Source: Actinocorallia longicatena
GTDB taxonomy: Bacteria > Actinomycetota > Actinomycetes > Streptosporangiales > Streptosporangiaceae
Assembly: GCF_039534125.1 (NCBI RefSeq)
Contig: NZ_BAAAUV010000009.1
Location: 1-64,000, forward strand
Reading direction: 5' to 3'
Length of the DNA stretch: 64,000 nucleotides
The position numbers and the translations under genes are program-made. The notes beneath the pieces are model-generated. The model searched no databases. It had not been told where the DNA came from and saw only the letters and a program-made list of their open reading frames with translations. This document shows, one piece after another, positions 43,125 to 50,824 of this stretch (position 1 is the first letter of the stretch; every line of letters starts with the position of its first letter).

Positions 43125-44372
43125 GTGGACGAAGGTCAGGAGCAGGCGGCAGCGTTGCCGCTTTTGGAACCGCGCGAGGGCATCCCGCCCGTCGTGGCGA
43201 CCGACCGGGACCTCGACGCCGTGGTGGCCGCGTTCCTCGCGGGCACCGGGCCGGTCGCGGTCGACGCCGAACGGGCGTCGGGCTACCGCTACGGCCAGCG
43301 CGCCTACCTGATCCAGCTCCGCCGCGAGGGGGCCGGGACCGCGCTGATCGACCCGGTGGCCTGCCCGAACCTGAACGACCTGAACCGGGCCCTGGCCGAT
43401 GTCGAGTGGGTCCTCCACGCGGCCAACCAGGACCTTCCGTGCCTGCTGGAGCTGGGCATGGCGCCCCGGAACCTGTTCGACACCGAGCTCGCCGGGCGCC
43501 TGCTGGGCCATCCGCGGGTCGGGCTGGGCGCCATGGTCGAGTCGATCCTCGGCTACGCCCTCGAGAAGGGCCACTCGGCGGCCGACTGGTCGACCAGGCC
43601 GCTGCCCGAGGACTGGCTGCGCTACGCCGCCCTCGACGTCGAGCTCCTCGTCGACCTCCGCGACGCCCTCCACGAGGAGCTGGTCGCGACCGGCAAGCTC
43701 GACTGGGCGCTCCAGGAGTTCGCCGCCATCGTCGACGCCCCGCCCAAGCAGCCACGCCAGGACCCGTGGCGGCGCACGTCCGGGATCCACCGGGTCCGCA
43801 ACCGGCGGGCCCTCGCGATCGTCCGTGAGGTCTGGGAGACCCGCGAGGAGATCGCCAGGGAGCTCGACCTGTCCCCCGGCCGGGTGCTGCCCGACAACGC
43901 GATCACCGAGATGGCGCTGAACCAGCCGCGCACCATGGCCGACCTGTTCCTCATCCCGGCCGTCAAGGGCCGCAACGCCCGCCGGCACACCACCCAGTGG
44001 CTGCGGGCCGTGTCGCGGGCCAGGGCGCTGCCCGACTCCCGGCTGCCCGACCAGAACCTGCCCGGCGACGGCCCGCCGCCCGCGCACCGCTGGGCCGAGC
44101 GCGACCCGGTCGCCGCGGCCCGCCTCAGCAGCGCCCGCACGGTCGTGGCCGCACTGGCCGACGAACACCACCTGCCGAGCGAGAACCTGCTCCAGCCGGA
44201 CGCCGTCCGGCGCCTGTCGTGGTCGCCGCCCGGGGACATCGCCGGGGACAGCGTCTCGGCGGCGCTGTCGGGCCTCGGCGCCCGCGCCTGGCAGGCCGAC
44301 CTGGTCGCGATCCCCCTGGCCAAGGCCTGGCAGCGCCTGGACGCCAAGGGCATCGAAGCACCCCAGACTTAG
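43125..44372 (+). CDS. rnd: Ribonuclease D
   Basis: A 415-residue 3'-5' exoribonuclease of the DEDD superfamily acting in tRNA and structured RNA trimming. Exo I is VAVDAERASGYRY, exo II is WVLHAANQDLPCLLELG, and exo III is LRYAALDVELLVDLRD. An HRDC domain follows (RNRRALAIVREVWETREEIARELDLSPGRVLPD). GTG 43125 is 6 nt beyond a TACGGT box that overlaps the DUF3000 stop, so it may have its own leaderless transcript in addition to read-through. Confidence 0.94.
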   Translation: MDEGQEQAAALPLLEPREGIPPVVATDRDLDAVVAAFLAGTGPVAVDAERASGYRYGQRAYLIQLRREGAGTALIDPVACPNLNDLNRALADVEWVLHAANQDLPCLLELGMAPRNLFDTELAGRLLGHPRVGLGAMVESILGYALEKGHSAADWSTRPLPEDWLRYAALDVELLVDLRDALHEELVATGKLDWALQEFAAIVDAPPKQPRQDPWRRTSGIHRVRNRRALAIVREVWETREEIARELDLSPGRVLPDNAITEMALNQPRTMADLFLIPAVKGRNARRHTTQWLRAVSRARALPDSRLPDQNLPGDGPPPAHRWAERDPVAAARLSSARTVVAALADEHHLPSENLLQPDAVRRLSWSPPGDIAGDSVSAALSGLGARAWQADLVAIPLAKAWQRLDAKGIEAPQT

Positions 44373-44428
44373 ACGCTTCTCACCTGGACCGTGCTAGGCA
44401 GTTCGGTCGATCAGGGCCATACTGGGCA

Positions 44429-44447
44429 TGAGGTTAGCCAAACCTAA
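44429..44447. promoter_or_regulatory. Iron box (IdeR/DmdR operator)
   Basis: TGAGGTTAGCCAAACCTAA matches 16 of 19 positions of the IdeR/DmdR1 consensus TTAGGTTAGGCTAACCTAA. It lies 40 bp before the efeU start. Iron-loaded IdeR-type repressor would bind here and switch the transporter off. Confidence 0.85.
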
Positions 44448-44487
44448 TCCCCGACAACGTCCCTGATCGATCCCCCGGAGTGTCCCC

Positions 44488-45330
44488 GTGTTCCTCGGCA
44501 ACTTCCTCATCGGCCTGCGTGAGGGCCTCGAAGCGGCCCTGGTCGTCTCGATCCTCATCGCCTATCTGGTGAAGACGGGGAACCGGAAGGCCCTGATCCC
44601 GGTCTGGACGGGCATCCTCGCGGCCGTCGCGCTGAGCGTCGCCTTCGCGCTCGCCCTGCAGTACCTGGTCGACCAGGAGAACCACTTCAAGATCCAGGAG
44701 CTGACCGGCGGCATCCTGTCGATCGTCGCGGTCGGGCTGGTCACCTGGATGGTCTTCTGGATGCGCAAGGCCGCCCGGGGCATCAAGGCCGAGCTCGAGG
44801 GCAGGCTCGACGACGCCATCGACATGGGCCCCCGGGCGCTGGCGATCGTGGCGTTCCTGTCGGTCGGGCGCGAGGGCCTGGAGACCGCCCTGTTCCTGTG
44901 GACCAACATCACCCACTCCAACGGCTCCGCGGTCGAGCCGGTCTCCGGCGCCGTCGTGGGCCTGCTGACGGCCGTCGTGCTGGGCTACCTGCTGTACCGG
45001 GGCGGGCTGAACCTCAACCTCAAGAAGTTCTTCACCTGGACGGGCGCCGCGCTGATCGTCGTCGCGGCGGGCGTGCTCGGCTACGGCTTCCACGACCTCC
45101 AAGAGGCCGACGTCCTGCCCGGCCTGAACTCCGTGGCGCTGAAGCCGTCGGAGTTCTTCGCCGAGCTCGGCGAGGCCGGCAAGTGGCTGCAGACGGTCTT
45201 CCAGGGCGTCCTGAACGTCACCCCGATCATCACCTGGCTCCAGCTCGTCATGTGGTTCGCCTACCTCGTCCCGGTGATGTACCTGTTCCTGCGGCCGGCG
45301 CCGAAGAAGCAGCCCGTCACCAGCGCCTGA
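44488..45330 (+). CDS. efeU: Ferrous iron permease EfeU/FTR1
   Basis: A 280-residue, seven-helix FTR1-family iron permease with the two iron-coordinating REGLE motifs (IGLREGLEAALVV in TM1 and VGREGLETALFLW in TM4). The length fits EfeU. GTG 44488 follows GGAG. EfeO and EfeB partners are not in the window, so this is a stand-alone copy. An IdeR-type iron box upstream shows iron repression. Confidence 0.94.
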   Translation: MFLGNFLIGLREGLEAALVVSILIAYLVKTGNRKALIPVWTGILAAVALSVAFALALQYLVDQENHFKIQELTGGILSIVAVGLVTWMVFWMRKAARGIKAELEGRLDDAIDMGPRALAIVAFLSVGREGLETALFLWTNITHSNGSAVEPVSGAVVGLLTAVVLGYLLYRGGLNLNLKKFFTWTGAALIVVAAGVLGYGFHDLQEADVLPGLNSVALKPSEFFAELGEAGKWLQTVFQGVLNVTPIITWLQLVMWFAYLVPVMYLFLRPAPKKQPVTSA

Positions 45331-45373
45331 CAGCAGGCGCCGGGGACGGGCCGCACCGGCGGGCGGAGGGCCC

Positions 45374-46576
45374 TCACGCGGTCAGGGCGACCGTCGGGGA
45401 GAGCCGGGCCGCCCGCATCGCCGGATAGATCCCGGCGAAGGTGCCGATCGCCAGGGTCGCCCCCACTCCCCCGGCGACCGCCCACAGCGGGACGACCGGG
45501 GGCCAGTCCTTCCACGTGGCGTAGCCGAAGGTCGCCAGCGCGCCGAGGACCGCCCCCGCGAGCCCGCCCAGCGCCGACAGCATCAGCGACTCGGTCAGGA
45601 ACTGGAGCCGGACCTGGCCGCGCGTCGCCCCGAGGGAGCGCCGCAGCCCGATCTCCTTCCTGCGCTCCAGCACCGAGATGACCATGGTGTTGGCGACCCC
45701 GACGCCGCCGACGAGCAGCGCGACCGCGCCGAGCCCCAGCAGCAGCCCGGTGAAGGCGCCGGACGCCTCCGCCTTGGCCTGGAGCGCGTCCGAGGGCCTG
45801 CTGACGGTGACCTCCTCGGGGTTCTCCGGATTGACGGTCCGGCCGAGCACCCCGCGGACGGCCTCGACCGAGGCGTCGGTGGAGCGCTCGTAGAGCGTGG
45901 TCGGGTGCCGGTCGAAGCCCAGGTAGGTCTCGGCGGCGTCCCAGCCGACGAGGACCGACCGGTCGATCTCCGGTGCCAGCTCGATCGAGCCGAGGATGCC
46001 GACCACGGTGAACCAGCGCTTGCCGATCCACACCCGGACGCCCACCGAGTGCACGCCGAGCCGCTCGGCGGCCTTGTCCCCCAGCGCCACCTCGGGATAG
46101 GCGGTCGCGGTGAGGTACTTGCCGGTGACCACCGTGCCGTCCAGGGTCTTCAGCAGATCGGGGGTGGCGGCCAGCACGGCCAGCCCGCCCGTGACCGTCT
46201 CGTCGATCTTGCTGGTGCGGCGGACGGTCTTGCCCGTGTCCCCGACGCCCGCGACGCTGAGCACCGGCTTGATCCGCCCGACCATCGCGACCGACTCCTC
46301 CGGCAGCTTGGAGTCGTCACCGAAGATCGACTTTCCGGCGCTGACCGTCAGGAGGTTGGTGCCGAGGGTGTCGAGGCGGCGCAGGAGCTGCTCCTTGCTG
46401 GAGGCCGAGATCCCGATGACCGACACCATCGTGGCGATGCCGATCGCGATGCCCAGCGCCGACAGGACCACCCGGATCGGCCGGGACCGCAGTCCCGCCG
46501 CGCCGACCCGCAGGGTGTCGCCGCCGCGCAGCCGGGCCGGGCGCAGCCCGCTCCCGCCCTTCGCCCGGCGCCTCAC
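45374..46576 (-). CDS. MacB/FtsX-type ABC transporter permease
   Basis: A 400-residue permease: first helix VVLSALGIAIGIATMVSVIGISAS, a large extracytoplasmic MacB_PCD domain (residues about 60-270), and three C-terminal helices with the FtsX signature TMVISVLERRKEIGLRRSLGATRGQVRLQF. GTG 46576 overlaps the ATPase stop as GTGA. With the ATPase, adaptor and lipoprotein it forms a MacAB-like export or mechanotransmission system. The cargo is unknown. Confidence 0.92.
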   Translation of the reverse strand: MRRRAKGGSGLRPARLRGGDTLRVGAAGLRSRPIRVVLSALGIAIGIATMVSVIGISASSKEQLLRRLDTLGTNLLTVSAGKSIFGDDSKLPEESVAMVGRIKPVLSVAGVGDTGKTVRRTSKIDETVTGGLAVLAATPDLLKTLDGTVVTGKYLTATAYPEVALGDKAAERLGVHSVGVRVWIGKRWFTVVGILGSIELAPEIDRSVLVGWDAAETYLGFDRHPTTLYERSTDASVEAVRGVLGRTVNPENPEEVTVSRPSDALQAKAEASGAFTGLLLGLGAVALLVGGVGVANTMVISVLERRKEIGLRRSLGATRGQVRLQFLTESLMLSALGGLAGAVLGALATFGYATWKDWPPVVPLWAVAGGVGATLAIGTFAGIYPAMRAARLSPTVALTA

Positions 46577-47241
46577 TGGACCAGCCCGTCGCGGACGTGG
46601 ACCTGCCGGGGCGTGCGCGCCGCGATCTCCTGGTCGTGTGTGATGATCGCGATCGTGGTGCCCGCGTCGTTCAGGTCGGTGAGCACCCTGAGGACCTCCT
46701 CGCCGTTGACCGAGTCCAGATTGCCGGTCGGCTCGTCGGCCAGGAGCAGCTCCGGATCGCCGACGACCGCCCTGGCCACCGCGACGCGCTGCTGCTCACC
46801 GCCCGACATCTCGTGCGGCTTGTGCGTCTTGCGGTGGCCGAGGCCCACCCGTTCGAGCGCGGCGGCCGCCCGCTCACGCCGCTCGGCGATCGGCACGCCC
46901 CCGTACAGCAGGCCGTCGGCGACGTTGTCGAGCGCGCTGATCCCGTGGGCGAGATGAAACTGCTGGAACACGAAGCCCAGGTGCCGGGCGCGGAGCGCCG
47001 AGAGCTCGCCGTCGCTCAGCCCCGCCACCTCGTGGCCCGCGATCCGCACCTCCCCCGAGGTCGGCAGGTCCAGGGTCCCGATCATGTGCAGCAGGGTCGA
47101 CTTGCCCGACCCCGACGGCCCGACGATCGCGGTCAGCTCGCCCGCCCTGATCAGCAGGTCGACGCCCTTCAGCACCTCCACGCTCCCGTAGGACTTCGTG
47201 ACGCCCTTCAGCTCCACGATCGGCTCGCCCCGCTCAGCCAT
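46573..47241 (-). CDS. MacB/LolD-type ABC transporter ATPase
   Basis: A 222-residue ATPase with Walker A GPSGSGKST (residues about 39-47), Q-loop VFQQFHLAHGISALDNV, signature MSGGEQQRVAVARA, Walker B LLLADEPTGNLDS and H-loop ITHDQE. The sequence is of the LolD/MacB class that works with FtsX-fold permeases. It overlaps the adaptor stop by 8 bp and the permease start by 4 bp, so the operon is tightly coupled. Confidence 0.94.
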   Translation of the reverse strand: MAERGEPIVELKGVTKSYGSVEVLKGVDLLIRAGELTAIVGPSGSGKSTLLHMIGTLDLPTSGEVRIAGHEVAGLSDGELSALRARHLGFVFQQFHLAHGISALDNVADGLLYGGVPIAERRERAAAALERVGLGHRKTHKPHEMSGGEQQRVAVARAVVGDPELLLADEPTGNLDSVNGEEVLRVLTDLNDAGTTIAIITHDQEIAARTPRQVHVRDGLVQ

Positions 47242-48265
47242 GGGGGACCGTCACCTTCATGCCCTCCTTGAGGCCCTCCCCCTCGACCTCGACCCGGCCG
47301 TCGCCGAAGACGCCCAGCTCGACGCCCGTCAGCCGGGTCGCGCCGTTCTCCGACACCTCGACCCCGAAACCGCCCTCCGACAGGGCGATCAGGGCCTCCA
47401 CCGGAACGGACAGGACGTTCTTGCGGCGCTCGCTCTCGAGATCGACCGTGACCGGGGCCTGGTCGATCCTGCCGGTCTTCGCCTTGCCGAGGGAGATCTC
47501 CAGGTCGACGGTCTCCTCGGAGTCCTGGGACACCTTCTTGGCGACCGTTCCGACCGTGGTGATGCGGCCGTCGAAGGAGTCGCCCGAGGGCAGGTTGACC
47601 GTGGCCTTCGCCCCCAGCCTGGCCAGGTTCTGCGCGGTGGCGACCAGGTCGACGTGGACCGTGCGGGTGGTGCCGGTGACCGAGAAGCCGGCCGGGCCGC
47701 GCGCGCCCACCGCCGTCTTGACCTCCTTGACGCGGACCGCGCCCGGCTGGAAGACGATCTGGTCGGCGGTGACCGTCCCGGTCTCGTCGAGGCCGCGGTC
47801 CTCCTGCCACTCGCGCACGGCCGAGGCGGTCGCGGAGGTGTAGTCCTCGTCGACGGTCAGGTCGTCGCCGTAGCCGAGGGCCTTCAGGTTGGCCTCGAGC
47901 TGCTTGACGTCCTTGCCCTCGGTGCCGCTTCCGAGCTGCCGGTACATCGGGATCCGGCCGTACATCAGGGTGACGGGGCTGCCGTCGATCTTCGCGAGGG
48001 ACTTGCCCCGCTTGACGATCGCGCCCTCGGCGGGCGTCCAGGTGACGACGCCCGCCGGGCCCGCGGTCAGGTTCCGCTCGTCTCCGTAGGTGAGGGTGCC
48101 GTCGACGTTCTCGGTGTCGACCAGGTCGCCCCGCTCGATGTCGGCGGTCTTCACGCTCTTGGCGGCCGCGGGCTGGGTACTGCCGTCCTGGAGGACGGCG
48201 AAGAGCCCGCCGCCGGAGGCGGCGACCACGACGGCCCCGGCCGCCAGGGCGCGCCGCCGCCTCAC
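47234..48265 (-). CDS. MacA-like membrane-fusion/adaptor protein with peptidoglycan-binding module
   Basis: A 343-residue exported adaptor. An N-terminal membrane segment (ALAAGAVVVAASGGGLFAVL) is followed by a lipoyl-like beta-barrel portion (GVVTWTPAEGAIVKRGKSLAKIDGSPVTLMYG). A PG_binding_1 insert follows (EGKDVKQLEANLKALGYGDD and AVREWQEDRGLDETG). The remainder is a C-terminal MFP region (VLSVPVEALIALSEGGFGVEV). Actinobacterial MacA-like proteins carry this peptidoglycan-binding insert instead of long coiled coils. GTG 48265 overlaps the upstream lipoprotein stop as GTGA; the longer frame is rejected. Confidence 0.88.
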   Translation of the reverse strand: MRRRRALAAGAVVVAASGGGLFAVLQDGSTQPAAAKSVKTADIERGDLVDTENVDGTLTYGDERNLTAGPAGVVTWTPAEGAIVKRGKSLAKIDGSPVTLMYGRIPMYRQLGSGTEGKDVKQLEANLKALGYGDDLTVDEDYTSATASAVREWQEDRGLDETGTVTADQIVFQPGAVRVKEVKTAVGARGPAGFSVTGTTRTVHVDLVATAQNLARLGAKATVNLPSGDSFDGRITTVGTVAKKVSQDSEETVDLEISLGKAKTGRIDQAPVTVDLESERRKNVLSVPVEALIALSEGGFGVEVSENGATRLTGVELGVFGDGRVEVEGEGLKEGMKVTVPHG

Positions 48266-48816
48266 TTCTCCTCCTTGCGCGTCATGGGCCCGCCTCCGTT
48301 GGGGAGCAGCTTCGCGCACTCCTTGTTGGCGGTCTCGACCTTCGGGTCCTTGCCCGGGCCCCCCTCGCCGCCGCGCGGCGGCCCCTCGATCTTCAGCTCG
48401 CCGTTGGCCCCCGGGTCCTGCATCTTGACCCCGTGCTCGCGCATGCACTGGGCGAACTTGACCAGAGCGTCGCGGACGGCCGGATCGTTGGCGTCCGGCG
48501 GGGCGATACCGCCCTGCGCGAGGATCGGCTGGCATTTCTTCATCGCCGCCTCGGTCTTTTTCATGTCCCCCTTTCCACCGCCGAAAGCCATCCCTTTCCC
48601 GTCCGGGGTCTTCTGGAGCTTCGCGCCGTTGTCGCGCATGCACTGCTCGAACTTCACCCTGGCGTCCTCCTCGCTGAGCGAGGGGGTCGCGCTGGCGGAC
48701 GGGGTGGCCCCGCCCTTGTTCAGGCTGGCCACACCGTCGTCGCCGCCTTTGTCTCCGCAGGCAGAGAGCGTGCAGAGGGCCAGAGCCGCCAGCGGTAGCG
48801 CCCACATCGATCGCAT
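48262..48816 (-). CDS. Lipoprotein with duplicated QCMR motifs, first gene of MacAB-like operon
   Basis: A 184-residue lipoprotein (lipobox TLSAC, Cys about 20). An internal repeat is clear: RVKFEQCMRDNGAKLQKTP and LVKFAQCMREHGVKMQDPG, with further KKCQPILAQGG and NKECAKLLPNGG. This gives two CMR...C pairs that could form disulfides. Related small lipoproteins often accompany MacAB-like systems in actinomycetes, so it may be an extracellular partner or cargo receptor. Function is unknown. Confidence 0.8.
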   Translation of the reverse strand: MRSMWALPLAALALCTLSACGDKGGDDGVASLNKGGATPSASATPSLSEEDARVKFEQCMRDNGAKLQKTPDGKGMAFGGGKGDMKKTEAAMKKCQPILAQGGIAPPDANDPAVRDALVKFAQCMREHGVKMQDPGANGELKIEGPPRGGEGGPGKDPKVETANKECAKLLPNGGGPMTRKEEK

Positions 48817-48865
48817 GATGTCTCATCCCTTTCCTGGGGTTGCCGACATTCCAGCGAGTCATCGA

Positions 48866-48898
48866 TTAACAGCGCATTAGCCGCCTTATAGCGGCTTA
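48866..48898. promoter_or_regulatory. Phased TTA repeats with AGCCGC/GCGGCT dyad, probable response-regulator site
   Basis: TTA triplets begin at 48866, 48877, 48886 and 48896 (spacing 11, 9, 10), about one helical turn apart. AGCCGC (48879-48884) is mirrored by GCGGCT (48891-48896). The site sits between the lipoprotein-MacAB operon and the two-component genes, as expected for an OmpR-type operator. Confidence 0.55.
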
Positions 48899-48944
48899 AC
48901 CCGGCCTGGTGCATTCTGAGCGGGGACAATGGCGGGGAGGAAAC

Positions 48945-49604
48945 ATGCGCGTGCTGGTCGTCGAGGACGAGGAGATCCTCGCGGGCGCCATCGCCGAGGG
49001 GCTGCGCGAGGAGGCGATGGCCGTCGACATCGCGCTCGACGGAGGGACCGCGCTGGAGCTGGCCTCCTACATCGACTACGACGTGATCGTGCTCGACCGG
49101 GACCTGCCCGTCGTGCACGGCGACGAGGTCTGCCGCTCGCTGGCCGCCCGCAGGACCCCCGCCCGGATCCTGATGCTGACCGCCGCCTCCGAGGTCGGCT
49201 CCCGCATCGACGGCCTGGGCCTGGGCGCCGACGACTACCTCGGCAAGCCGTTCGTGTTCGCCGAGCTCGTCGCCCGGATCCGGTCGCTGGCCCGGCGGAC
49301 CGCCCCGCCGCTCCCGCCCGTCCTGGAGCGGGGCGGGATCCGGCTCGACCCGCACAAGCGGACCGCCTCCCGCGACGGCCGGCCGCTCCAGCTCACCAAC
49401 AAGGAGTTCGCGGTCCTCGAGGAACTGCTGCGGGCCGAAGGGGGGGTGCTGAGCGCCGAGGACCTGCTCGACCGGGCCTGGGACGAGAACATCGATCCGT
49501 TCAGCAACATCGTGCGGGTCGCTATGGCCACGCTGCGCAAGAAGCTGGGCGCGCCGCAGGCCATCGAGACCGTCACGGGAGCGGGGTACCGGCTGTGCGG
49601 CTGA
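48945..49604 (+). CDS. OmpR-family response regulator
   Basis: A 219-residue regulator. The receiver domain has acidic pocket EDEE (residues 7-10), phosphorylation site Asp about 51 (VIVLDRDLPVVHG), TAA switch segment and Lys in YLGKPF. A C-terminal winged helix follows (LTNKEFAVLEELLRAEGGVLSAEDLLDRAWDENIDPFSNIVRVAMATLRKKLG). ATG 48945 follows GGGGAGG. It overlaps the histidine kinase by 10 bp and diverges from the MacAB-like operon, which it probably controls. Confidence 0.95.
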   Translation: MRVLVVEDEEILAGAIAEGLREEAMAVDIALDGGTALELASYIDYDVIVLDRDLPVVHGDEVCRSLAARRTPARILMLTAASEVGSRIDGLGLGADDYLGKPFVFAELVARIRSLARRTAPPLPPVLERGGIRLDPHKRTASRDGRPLQLTNKEFAVLEELLRAEGGVLSAEDLLDRAWDENIDPFSNIVRVAMATLRKKLGAPQAIETVTGAGYRLCG

Positions 49605-50821
49605 GCGTCAGGACCCGGCTGACCCTGATCTACGGCGGGCTCGTGCTGGCGATGGCGGCCGCCCTCGTCACCGTCACCTACCTCCAGTCCGTCCGGACCA
49701 TCAACAACTCCTTCGGCAAGGTCCAGGTCATGCTGCCCTCGGACGGCCTCCGCCCGGGCCCCGACGTGCCCTTCCCGGCCTCGGGCGGTGACGAGCGGCC
49801 CGCGCCGAACAGGATCCAGAGCTATGTCGACAACGCGGTCGCCAGGGACGTGGCGGGCCGCAAGCAGGACGCCCTGAGCGCCCTCGTGCAGAGCTCCCTG
49901 ATCATCTTCCTGATCTTCGCGGTGGTCGCGCTGCTGGTCAGCCATCTCGTGGCCCGGCGGATGCTGCGGCCGCTGGCGAAGATCACCGCGACCGCGCAGC
50001 GCCTGTCGCACAGCTCACTGCACGAGCGGATCGCGCTGGAGGGGCCGAGCGACGAGATCAAGGATCTCGCCGACACCTTCGACGCCATGCTCGACCGGCT
50101 GCATCTCGCCTTCGACTCCCAGCGCAGGTTCGTCGCCAACGCCAGCCACGAGCTCCGCACCCCGCTGACGATCAACAGGACCGTCCTGGAGGTGGCGCTG
50201 GCCAGGAGGTCCACCCCGGAGGAGACGAAGATCCTCGCCGGGACGCTGCTGGAGACCACCTCACGGCACGAGCGCCTCATCGAGGGCCTGCTCCTGCTGG
50301 CCCGCTCGGAGAACGAGCCGCAGGAGCGCGTCCCGGTGGACCTGTCCGAGCTGGCCGCCAGCTCCCTGGACGATCTGGCCGTCCCCGACGGCGTCCTGGT
50401 CGAACGGCGGCTCAGCCCGGCGGCGACCGCCGGCGAACCCGTCCTGCTCGAACGCTGCGTCGCCAACCTGCTGGAGAACGCCGCCCGCTACAACCTCCCC
50501 GACGGCCGGATCTGGATCAGCACCTGGCAGGAGCACGGCTGGTCGGTCGTCCGGGTCGAGAACACCGGCGCGACCGTCCCCAGCCACGCCCTGGACACGA
50601 TCTACGAGCCCTTCCGCCGGCTGCGGCCCGACCGCACCGGGTCGAAGAAGGGCGCGGGCCTGGGCCTGTCCATCGTCCGCTCCGTGGTCAGGGCGCACGG
50701 CGGCACCCTGGAGACCCACGCCCGCCCCGAGGGCGGCGGCCTGCTGACGATCCTGCGCTTCCCCGCGGCCTCACCGCCCGCGGCACAGCCCTCGGGGAAC
50801 GCTTCTGCGGCCCCGGTCTAG
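49595..50821 (+). CDS. Sensor histidine kinase
   Basis: A 408-residue kinase. Two transmembrane helices (TLIYGGLVLAMAAALVTVTYL and LIIFLIFAVVALLVSHLV) flank a short extracytoplasmic loop of about 80 residues. A HAMP domain follows, then the H-box FVANASHELRTPL (His about 185), N-box ANLLENAARYN and G-boxes GAGLGLSIVRSVVRAHGG. GTG 49595 overlaps the response regulator stop. The short sensor loop suggests sensing of membrane or envelope stress, perhaps substrates of the divergent MacAB-like exporter. Confidence 0.94.
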   Translation: MRLSVRTRLTLIYGGLVLAMAAALVTVTYLQSVRTINNSFGKVQVMLPSDGLRPGPDVPFPASGGDERPAPNRIQSYVDNAVARDVAGRKQDALSALVQSSLIIFLIFAVVALLVSHLVARRMLRPLAKITATAQRLSHSSLHERIALEGPSDEIKDLADTFDAMLDRLHLAFDSQRRFVANASHELRTPLTINRTVLEVALARRSTPEETKILAGTLLETTSRHERLIEGLLLLARSENEPQERVPVDLSELAASSLDDLAVPDGVLVERRLSPAATAGEPVLLERCVANLLENAARYNLPDGRIWISTWQEHGWSVVRVENTGATVPSHALDTIYEPFRRLRPDRTGSKKGAGLGLSIVRSVVRAHGGTLETHARPEGGGLLTILRFPAASPPAAQPSGNASAAPV

Positions 50822-50824
50822 GGC

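Noticed and set aside
48929..49594. In-frame upstream extension of the histidine kinase
   Set aside because: It overlaps the whole response regulator gene in another frame and is Arg/Gly-rich; the kinase starts naturally at GTG 49595.
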